Source of the DNA: Acidilobaceae archaeon
Lineage (GTDB): Archaea > Thermoproteota > Thermoprotei_A > Sulfolobales > Acidilobaceae
Assembly (NCBI GenBank): GCA_026986415.1
Contig: JALSOR010000083.1
Coordinates: forward strand, 1 to 35,942
Reading direction: 5' to 3'
DNA: 35,942 bases
The notes under the pieces: generated by a model
The model's database searches: none
Told to the model about the DNA's origin: nothing
Seen by the model: only the letters and a program-made list of their open reading frames with translations
Position numbers and translations under genes: made by a program
In this document: positions 30,729 through 35,942 of the stretch, piece after piece
Numbering within the stretch: the stretch's first letter is position 1
Layout: each line of letters begins with the position of its first letter

Positions 30729-30794
30729 GGGCGGATGAGGTCTTTGCCGAGTACCGACAGAAACGATGGGGAGTGGTGACCTCACCGACCGCCC
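30729..30794 (+). ncRNA. Box C/D guide sRNA, D' guide matches archaeal 23S rRNA segment
   Basis: A gap of about 230 nt holds a closed element. GGGCGG (30729-30734) pairs with CCGCCC (30789-30794). A C box containing GATGAGG (30734-30740) faces a D box CCGA (30785-30788), with tandem G-A pairs and a GG/CC helix. A D' CCGA lies at 30754-30757 after a 15-nt guide region, and a C'-like ACGATGG lies at 30763-30769. The D' guide is complementary to UACUCGGCAAAG; ACUCGGCAAA occurs in archaeal 23S rRNA as I recall it. By the D+5 rule the methylated base would be the second C of that segment. A GATAAGTTAT sequence at 30691-30700 is placed like a TATA box. The D guide target is unknown, and GGTC/GACC pairing between the two guides is an alternative fold. 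Confidence 0.6.
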
Positions 30795-30802
30795 TTCCAG
30801 GG

Positions 30803-30814
30803 TTTACAATAATA
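30803..30814 (+). promoter_or_regulatory. Putative TATA box of the gene pair 30867-32919
   Basis: TTTACAATAATA lies about 58 nt before the ATG at 30867, with the following leader containing a small GGCT/AGCC hairpin. Placement is compatible with a leader of about 30 nt. Confidence 0.35.
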
Positions 30815-30866
30815 GGGAAAGTTAAGGGCTCAAGCCTAACAGTCTAGCTAATGCTGGGGGCCGGCG

Positions 30867-31319
30867 ATGACAGGGGTTTTAAGAGACGACGCGGGAGTGG
30901 ATGAGATAGAACCCACGCAGAGAGTCGGCCCCTGCCTTGAAGATCTAGATTTTGTAGAGGAGGAAGATGCTAGGCTTGCACACGCCACACTCTATAGTAG
31001 AGAGTATAATATCGTCTACCTTCTAGCCGGGGAGTACGAGGGGATCGAGGTCTCGCTGAAAGCGTTCGTAGGCCTCGACTGCCTCCACTTGTTAAGCCTG
31101 CACGCTAGAGGCTGCGGGCCGGAAGTGCAGGGTAGGCTTAAGAAGCTTTACGAGAACCCGGAATTCACGAAGATTATACTGGAAGGCGACTGCATAGAGA
31201 TTGTTGCTCCCGCAGAGCCCCCATACCGTGTGAAGCGGGCTCTAAAACTGCTCGGCATAGAAGGGAAGCTCAGACTGTTAGCTTATAGGAGGGCCGAAAG
31301 CTTTGTACTCGATGAGTGA
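30867..31319 (+). CDS. Hypothetical protein co-transcribed with XPB helicase
   Basis: The 150-residue product is not recognised. It has an acidic N-terminal segment (residues 9-35), a probable alpha/beta middle (YNIVYLLAGEYEGIEVSLKAF) with a CLHLLSLHARGCG stretch, then KLYENPEFTKIILEGDCIEIV and a basic helical end. ATG at 30867 is preceded by GGGGG. The last 17 nt overlap the XPB gene, so the two are very likely one operon and may act together. The usual XPB partner, the Bax1 nuclease, is not this protein: it is far too short and shows no nuclease motif. Confidence 0.6.
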   Translation: MTGVLRDDAGVDEIEPTQRVGPCLEDLDFVEEEDARLAHATLYSREYNIVYLLAGEYEGIEVSLKAFVGLDCLHLLSLHARGCGPEVQGRLKKLYENPEFTKIILEGDCIEIVAPAEPPYRVKRALKLLGIEGKLRLLAYRRAESFVLDE

Positions 31320-32919
31320 GCCCCGATTCCGCGTTAAGGGGTGGATAAGCGACGAGGAGTTCAGGAGGCTCCTAGAGTTCTCCCGGTATAGGGGCAGGGT
31401 CTCCGGCTATGCTGTCTTCGAGGTCGACCAGGCTAAGGTCGAGAAGAACGGTTTCACTGTTGACGATATCATCGCGATTCTTTCAAGCCTTAACGTGCCT
31501 GCAGAGGATATTGAGGCCGTTAAGAGGGCTCTTGTCGAGTCTAGGAAGGTAACAGTATACCTGGGGGAAGATGGCTGGCTCAGGATTAGGAGCAGGCTTA
31601 GACTCAAAGAGCACCTGAAGGAGCTCGGCTTCTGGCTACCCTATGATGCTGTGAAGAGGGAGTATAAGGCTCCCCCCTTCAAGTATAGGGCTATCATCGA
31701 GCATTTGAGAAGTAAGGGTTTCTATGTTGAAGACAAGCTCGGGCTCCTAGACAATGCCAATCTACCCAGGAAGGTAGTGTTCCAGGGCCAGCTAAGGCCC
31801 TACCAGGAAGAGGCTCTGGAAGCATGGAAGAATGCTGGAATGTCGGGAATAATCGCCCTGCCTACCGGGGCCGGTAAGACGGTTATAGCGGACGCCGCAA
31901 TAGCCGATCTAGGGAAGAGGACGCTCGTGGTCGTTATAACGAGGGAGCACGTCAAGCAATGGGTCGAAAGCATACGCCGGTTCACCGATGCCGGGCCTCT
32001 CGTCGGAGCGTATTATGGGGAGGAGAAACGTCTAGCCCCAATAACGGTTACAACATACCAGACGGCATTCCGGAAGACAGATCTTTTCGCTGACAAGTTC
32101 GCCTTCCTAGTCTTCGACGAGGTACACCACCTGCCAGCAGACAAGTTCCGCCTCATAGCGACCCGTATGCCCGCACCTTACAGGCTAGGACTCTCCGCCA
32201 CTATAGAAAGGGAGGATGGGAGGCACGAGGAGCTGTTCCCCCTGCTGGGAGGGATAGTCTATAAGACTAGTCCCGGAGAGCTCACACGCATGGGTTATCT
32301 CGCCCCCTACATTGTCAGACGGGTCAAAGTCGACCTCCTACCCGAGGAGAAGAGGAAGTACGAGACGTTACGCCGTCAATACAACATGCTCGCCCGCGGG
32401 CTGCCCTTTAACCAGCTCGTTGAGAAGGCAAGGAAGGGGGACCCGGAAGCCATACAGGCTGTCAGGATTAATACCGAGATGAGAAAGCTCGTACAGAACA
32501 GTGAGGCCAAGCTTAAGGCCGTGGAGAAAATAGTGAGGGACGAGCTGGCCCGCGGCTCTAAGATCATAGTCTTCACCCAGCTGAGAAGCCAGGCCGAGGA
32601 GATAGCTAGGAGGGTTGGAGGCCTCCTACTCCATGGCGGGCTCGACAAGAAGACCAGAAAAGCCGTGCTTGAACGGTTCAGGAACGCTAAAAGCGGCGTA
32701 CTAGTCGTCACAACAGTAGGAGACGAGGGACTAGACATCCCTGACGCTAATGTTGGCATAATAGCATCGGGAACAGGCAACCCACGCCAGTTCATCCAGA
32801 GACTGGGGAGACTGCTAAGACCGAAAGAGGGGAAGGAAGCGAGACTGTACGAGATCATAGTCGCAGGCACCAGCGAAGAGTATCAGAGCAGAAAGCGTAG
32901 AAGAACAAGACTACTATAA
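31303..32919 (+). CDS. xpb: XPB-type DNA helicase (archaeal)
   Basis: The 538-residue product has the XPB order: an N-terminal DNA-damage-recognition-like region (about 1-155), Walker A PTGAGKT at 187-193, DEVHH at 272-276, the XPB RED motif inside EREDG at 302-306, a thumb-like insertion and a second helicase lobe with QRLGRLLRP. XPB opens DNA in transcription and nucleotide excision repair. The TTG at 31303 is chosen because AGGAGGG at 31287-31293 lies 9 nt upstream; an ATG at 31312 is also possible. No Bax1 nuclease gene follows. It ends before an AT-rich convergent gap. Confidence 0.93.
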   Translation: MYSMSEPRFRVKGWISDEEFRRLLEFSRYRGRVSGYAVFEVDQAKVEKNGFTVDDIIAILSSLNVPAEDIEAVKRALVESRKVTVYLGEDGWLRIRSRLRLKEHLKELGFWLPYDAVKREYKAPPFKYRAIIEHLRSKGFYVEDKLGLLDNANLPRKVVFQGQLRPYQEEALEAWKNAGMSGIIALPTGAGKTVIADAAIADLGKRTLVVVITREHVKQWVESIRRFTDAGPLVGAYYGEEKRLAPITVTTYQTAFRKTDLFADKFAFLVFDEVHHLPADKFRLIATRMPAPYRLGLSATIEREDGRHEELFPLLGGIVYKTSPGELTRMGYLAPYIVRRVKVDLLPEEKRKYETLRRQYNMLARGLPFNQLVEKARKGDPEAIQAVRINTEMRKLVQNSEAKLKAVEKIVRDELARGSKIIVFTQLRSQAEEIARRVGGLLLHGGLDKKTRKAVLERFRNAKSGVLVVTTVGDEGLDIPDANVGIIASGTGNPRQFIQRLGRLLRPKEGKEARLYEIIVAGTSEEYQSRKRRRTRLL

Positions 32920-33164
32920 AAAGATGACGAGGAAACCGGATTTGTAATAAAACGTGTTGTTCGTGGAAACGTTGTATCGCTAATCGAGGCTATTAAAATA
33001 AAAGATTGCGAGCTGGCTTCTAGATAATATTATATTATACTCTTTAAACTTAACATATATAATATGAAGTTTTAAAACATATTTATATCTATAAAATAAA
33101 GGGTGAATAAGCTTCTAGGAGTAAACGGGGAAAATACTAGTTATCTCTTAGTGAGTAGTTTTTC
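32920..33164. other. AT-rich convergent intergenic gap
   Basis: This 245-nt gap lies between the convergent ends of xpb and sucD. From about 32990 to 33110 it is extremely AT-rich, with several T-runs on both strands, as expected for bidirectional termination. A GATGA occurs at 32925-32929, but no matching D box with a kink-turn stem could be built, so no sRNA is called. No open frame looks real. Confidence 0.5.
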
Positions 33165-34043
33165 TTACTTTTTTAATACTTCTTTTAGTAGGTCTGGTAT
33201 TTCGAACGGGGTTTTGGCGACTTTCACGCCCGCCTCCTGGAGGGCCTGAACTTTACCCTCGTAGGTGCCTGTTCCAGCCATTATTATTGCTCCTGCGTGT
33301 CCCATTCTCTTGCCTGGGGGTGCTGTTCTTCCGGCTATGAATGCTACTACGGGCTTTGTGAATTCTCCCCTCTTTATCATCTGCGCTGCCCTCTCCTCCA
33401 TGTCGCCGCCTATCTCGCCCACTAGTACTAGCGCCTCGGTCTCCGGGTCCTCCTCGTATAGTTTCATTGCCTCGGTGAAGCTCGTGCCTATGACGGGGTC
33501 GCCGCCTATGCCTATGACTGTGGACTGGCCCATGCCCTCCTTTGTTATGGCATAGCCTATCTCGTAGGTCAGGGTGCCGCTCCTGCTCACGATGCCTATG
33601 CTGCCCGGCTTGAAGACGTGGCCAGGCATTATTCCAACCTTGGCTTTCCCGGGGCTTATAATTCCTGGGCAGTTGGGCCCTATTATTGTGGTTCCCTTCT
33701 GTTTGGCGTAGTTTATGAATTTCATTGACTCGTGGACCGGTATGTGCTCTGTTATTACGACTACGAGTTTCAGGCCTGCGTCGATCGCCTCGTACGCTGC
33801 GTCTGCGGCGAACCTTGCGGGAACAAATATTATGGATGTGTTTGCTTCGGGGTGCGCCTCGACTGCCTCGCTCACAGTGTCGTATACTGGGACCCCGTAT
33901 ACTTCCTGTCCTCCCTTGCCCGGGGTCACACCGGCCACTATTTTCGTGCCGTACTCGAGCATGAGTTTCGTGTGGAATGATCCCTCTCTACCCGTAATCC
34001 CCTGGACTATGACCCTCGAGTTCTCGTCTAACAGGACCGCCAT
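33165..34043 (-). CDS. sucD: Succinyl-CoA synthetase alpha subunit
   Basis: The 292-residue product has the CoA-binding [10 protein letters not shown] near residue 16, the SRSGTLTYE turn and the phosphohistidine region RMGHAGAI (His249). The enzyme makes succinate plus ATP (or GTP) from succinyl-CoA, or acts on other acyl-CoA. The start is set at ATG 34043, with GGAGGTG about 6 nt upstream; an earlier in-frame start at 34064 would overlap sucC. It follows sucC by 17 nt in one operon. Confidence 0.95.
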   Translation of the reverse strand: MAVLLDENSRVIVQGITGREGSFHTKLMLEYGTKIVAGVTPGKGGQEVYGVPVYDTVSEAVEAHPEANTSIIFVPARFAADAAYEAIDAGLKLVVVITEHIPVHESMKFINYAKQKGTTIIGPNCPGIISPGKAKVGIMPGHVFKPGSIGIVSRSGTLTYEIGYAITKEGMGQSTVIGIGGDPVIGTSFTEAMKLYEEDPETEALVLVGEIGGDMEERAAQMIKRGEFTKPVVAFIAGRTAPPGKRMGHAGAIIMAGTGTYEGKVQALQEAGVKVAKTPFEIPDLLKEVLKK

Positions 34044-34060
34044 TGCGACCACCTCCCTTC

Positions 34061-35200
34061 TCACAGCTCCATGAGCCTTTTCACGGCCTCGATCGGGTCT
34101 ACGAAGGCCTCTATACCGTTCTCTCTAAGTATCTTCCTGCCCTCCTCCTCGTTCGTCCCTGCAAGCCTCACTACTATGGGCTTCTTGACCTCTCCAAGCT
34201 CCTGGAACGCCTTAACAATGCCCTTAGCTACCTCGTCACACCTTGTTATCCCGCCGAAGATGTTCATGAATATCTTCTTTGTCTTCGGGAACTCTATGAG
34301 GAAGCTGACAGCAGTCTTCACATGCTCGGCGTCAGCACCACCGCCAATGTCTAGGAAGTTGGCCGGTTTCCCGCCGTACTCGTAGACTAGATCCATAGTC
34401 GTCATTGTGAGGCCTGCACCATTACCTATGATTCCTATGTCGCCGTCGAGCTCTACGAACGCCAGCCCTAGCCTTCTAGCCTTTATCTCCCACTCCGTGT
34501 ACTCGCCCGTCTCCTCTAGAATATCCTTCTGGAGCTCTGGATGCTTGTAGAGGGCGTTATCGTCAACTATGAGCCTTGCATCGAGCGGTATAACCTCGTC
34601 GCCCACGAGGGCGAGAGGGTTAGACTCTGCTAGCTCGCCATCGTAGTCCATGAACATGTTGTAGAGTGCTGTGAGGAACTTGCTGAAACTGCCCAGGGCC
34701 TTCCCTTTGAGGCCGATCTTCTTGCCTATAAGCCTGGCCTGGTAGCCTTTTAGGCCTATGAACGGGTCTACGTGCGTTCTAACTATACTGTCGGGCTTCT
34801 CTTTAGCTATCTCCTCAAGATCCATACCGCCATACCTGCTTGCGAGTATTACCGGTTTCCTCTCGCTCCTGTCTATGACGATTCCAACATACAACTCCAC
34901 GTCGTGGGGTATAGCCTCCTCTATGAGGAGGAGCTTGGGTACTATCCCCTTGATAGGCTTGTTGAACAGCTCTTCGACCTTCTCCTTCACTTCCTCCCAT
35001 GTCCTAGCCATTTTTATGCCGCCAGCTTTTCCCCTGCCTGCCACTAGCACCTGGGCTTTAACAACTACTGGCGGCTCGAGCCCCGCCTCTTTCATTTTTG
35101 CTATCGGGTCTTCACCTTTCCTTATGAGGACCGACCGGGGAACCTTTACGCCATACTTGTCGCGCAGTATCTCTTTAGCCTCATACTCGAACAACTTCAA
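34061..35200 (-). CDS. sucC: Succinyl-CoA synthetase beta subunit
   Basis: The 379-residue product is the ATP-grasp beta subunit. It has [17 protein letters not shown] at the start, [16 protein letters not shown] in the ATP-grasp domain, [21 protein letters not shown] and the C-terminal [15 protein letters not shown] that contacts the phosphohistidine loop. It pairs with sucD downstream. The start is TTG 35200, with GGGTATGAG upstream and a TATA-like sequence about 40 nt in front. Confidence 0.95.
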   Translation of the reverse strand: MKLFEYEAKEILRDKYGVKVPRSVLIRKGEDPIAKMKEAGLEPPVVVKAQVLVAGRGKAGGIKMARTWEEVKEKVEELFNKPIKGIVPKLLLIEEAIPHDVELYVGIVIDRSERKPVILASRYGGMDLEEIAKEKPDSIVRTHVDPFIGLKGYQARLIGKKIGLKGKALGSFSKFLTALYNMFMDYDGELAESNPLALVGDEVIPLDARLIVDDNALYKHPELQKDILEETGEYTEWEIKARRLGLAFVELDGDIGIIGNGAGLTMTTMDLVYEYGGKPANFLDIGGGADAEHVKTAVSFLIEFPKTKKIFMNIFGGITRCDEVAKGIVKAFQELGEVKKPIVVRLAGTNEEEGRKILRENGIEAFVDPIEAVKRLMEL

Positions 35201-35234
35201 TGCTCATACCCGCGTAACGCGTTGTACACTCATA

Positions 35235-35244
35235 GATTTAAATA
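35235..35244 (-). promoter_or_regulatory. Putative TATA box of sucCD
   Basis: TATTTAAATC on the minus strand is centred about 40 nt upstream of the sucC TTG, giving a leader of about 13 nt that contains the ribosome-binding site. Confidence 0.5.
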
Positions 35245-35284
35245 TTGAAATACGGCCAATACAGGTACAACACGCCCCATACCC

Positions 35285-35297
35285 GGAAATAAGCTTT
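35285..35297 (+). promoter_or_regulatory. Putative TATA box of the sRNA at 35324
   Basis: GGAAATAAGCTTT lies about 30 nt upstream of the sRNA terminal stem, on the same strand, so an independent transcript is plausible. Confidence 0.35.
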
Positions 35298-35323
35298 CAA
35301 CCATGCCAAGCCCTACAGTTACA

Positions 35324-35390
35324 GTGGGGATGAGGAGGGCTGTACTCGCTGATAGGCAAAGGGTGAGGAAACCTTTAAGTTCCGACCCAT
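35324..35390 (+). ncRNA. Box C/D guide sRNA targeting 16S rRNA
   Basis: The 67-nt element begins with GTGGG (35324-35328), which pairs with CCCAT (35386-35390). C box GATGAGG begins at 35329 and D box is CCGA at 35382-35385, giving a 3-nt GAT bulge, two G-A pairs and a GG/CC helix, a textbook kink-turn. D' CTGA is at 35349-35352 after a 15-nt guide; C' GTGAGGA is at 35363-35369. The 12-nt D guide, AACCTTTAAGTT, contains CCTTTAAGTT, which is perfectly complementary to AACUUAAAGG of archaeal 16S rRNA, the site of the universal 907R primer. By the D+5 rule the target is the second U of that segment (about position 912 in E. coli numbering). The D' guide target, complement CGAGUACAGCCC, is unknown. 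Confidence 0.8.
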
Positions 35391-35475
35391 AACACGTGGA
35401 CGGATAAAATAATTCTAAAAGACACAGCCACTACGGGAGTGGGCCGGCGGAATGAAGAGCCGTGTAAAGGGGGAA

Positions 35476-35491
35476 CCGGCCTATAAGCCGG
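35476..35491 (-). terminator. Hairpin after the HTH gene, possible terminator
   Basis: On the minus strand, CCGGC, a six-base loop and GCCGG form a short stem just downstream of the HTH stop, followed by a pyrimidine-rich run. The first half can alternatively pair with GGCCGG at 35442-35447. It may be a 3'-end or processing structure. Confidence 0.3.
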
Positions 35492-35499
35492 GATGCCCT

Positions 35500-35826
35500 C
35501 TAACCAGGCTGGCGACCGCCAGGCCTTCCTGCTAGCGCCTCGCATCTATCCTGCCGCTGGCGCCTATAGTTTTCTAGAAGCTCCCTTGCAGCCTGATCTA
35601 ACGGTTTAACCTCTAGCAGGATCATGTTATCCCGTTTAATGTAGGTGAGAAGCCCGTTCTTCCTCAACCTTTTAATTACCGCCCGGGCAGTCCTCCTCGT
35701 CATGCAAAGTTCGCGTGAAAGCACATCTACAGCCTCTCCCAGCTCTACCAGCGGTCCCCTGTACTGAAGGAGGATATACGCTGCCAGCTCCCGCTTGTTC
35801 AGCCTAGAGAGCAAGTCTACTGACAC
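35500..35826 (-). CDS. Small winged-helix-type HTH protein
   Basis: The 108-residue product has a helix-turn-helix pattern: LLSRLNKRELAAYILLQYRG, LVELGEAVDVLSRELCMTRRTARAVIKRLRKNGLLTYIKRDNMILLEV. This arrangement fits the DNA-binding wing of MarR- or other winged-helix families. The last 25 residues are Arg/Gly-rich and fall outside the fold. The GTG start at 35826 has GGGAGG immediately before it, a little too close; a TTG at 35814 is an alternative. It could regulate a neighbour such as sucCD, but no operator was found. Confidence 0.65.
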   Translation of the reverse strand: MSVDLLSRLNKRELAAYILLQYRGPLVELGEAVDVLSRELCMTRRTARAVIKRLRKNGLLTYIKRDNMILLEVKPLDQAARELLENYRRQRQDRCEALAGRPGGRQPG

Positions 35827-35942
35827 CCTCCCATGCCTGCCGGCCCGTTCTATTCGCTTGTATTCCAGGTTTATGGTAGAGCTCGGATAGGTCGGTGATC
35901 CTCAGCCCCCACTTAGAATTCGAGCCTCACGGTGGGGTCGGT
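35827..35942. other. Right-edge sequence without a supported gene
   Basis: The last 116 nt contain no convincing coding frame. The segment upstream of the HTH gene includes its promoter side and short GC-rich inverted pieces near 35900-35942 (CCCCAC / GTGGGG). The window ends here. Confidence 0.3.

Noticed and set aside
30729-30794. tRNA-like reading of the GGGCGG ... CCGCCC element
   Set aside because: There is an A-A mismatch at acceptor position 7 and no T loop; the C/D box reading fits better.
32925-32990. GATGA near the xpb end as a C box
   Set aside because: No D box with compatible pairing was found in the AT-rich gap.
35470-35515. Minus-strand AGCCTGGTTAGAGGGC resembles a tRNA D arm followed by a possible anticodon hairpin
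   Set aside because: The anticodon stem leaves a six-base loop, there is no T arm with TTCGA or TTCAA, and no matching acceptor stem is found. The D-arm part also lies in the end of the HTH reading frame.
1-35942. CRISPR array, insertion sequence or prophage
   Set aside because: No regularly spaced repeats, transposase, integrase or terminal inverted repeats were seen anywhere in the window.

Overview
The window is chromosomal DNA of a hyperthermophilic crenarchaeon, most likely a member of the Desulfurococcales and perhaps of Pyrodictiaceae. This placement is inferred from gene content: a Ced DNA-import locus, a PDCD5/L39e/L31e/aIF6/LX/prefoldin/FtsY information-processing cluster, an archaeal ATP-dependent DNA ligase, XPB helicase and archaeal Trm10. 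Other pointers are the moderately GC-rich coding sequence with AT-rich intergenic promoters, frequent GTG and TTG starts, strong GGAGG/GGGGTG ribosome-binding sites and many short gene overlaps. No rRNA, confident tRNA, transposon or CRISPR array was seen.

Layout. 1-5.1 kb: glycine-cleavage T protein (gcvT), a DUF167 protein, a divergent pyruvoyl-tetrahydropterin-synthase-like protein, HtpX protease, a small membrane protein, a Cys-rich unknown and an MptE-type pterin pyrophosphokinase. This looks like a pterin/C1-carrier neighbourhood. 5.1-8 kb: three consecutive four-CBS-domain proteins. 8-14.6 kb (minus strand): a translation and nucleic-acid cluster (ligase, RNase P Rpp21/Rnp4, CRM protein, S19e, PDCD5, L39e, L31e, aIF6, LX, prefoldin alpha, FtsY). 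14.9-18.2 kb (minus): coiled-coil protein, Trm112-like protein, phosphohexomutase, IF2B-like protein. 18.3-21.6 kb (plus): RNase HII, Trm10, UPF0282 MBL-fold protein, Nep1. 21.7-26.5 kb (minus): L2, CedB, CedA, CedA1, a SPOUT methyltransferase and a tiny Lys-rich ORF. 26.6-29.7 kb (plus): a methylisocitrate-lyase family enzyme, then L3-L4-L23. 29.7-35.8 kb: Mrp ATPase, an unknown gene plus XPB helicase, succinyl-CoA synthetase (sucD, sucC) and a small HTH protein.

The most notable result is three unannotated box C/D guide sRNAs on the plus strand, in gaps at 14748-14839, 30729-30794 and 35324-35390. All share the same terminal kink-turn: an ATGAGG C box paired with a CCGA D box and closed by a perfect terminal stem. 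One carries a 10-nt perfect antisense to the universal 16S rRNA AACUUAAAGG segment. Another matches, from memory, archaeal 23S rRNA (ACUCGGCAAA). The third has an unusual 10-bp hairpin between D' and C' that builds a full second kink-turn.

The second theme is the Ced DNA-uptake locus. The pilin-like CedA1 and the membrane protein CedA share a PIPI-LKR-LIEDS hairpin motif, and cedB overlaps the start of rpl2, which has been displaced from the rpl3-rpl4-rpl23 cluster 5 kb away.
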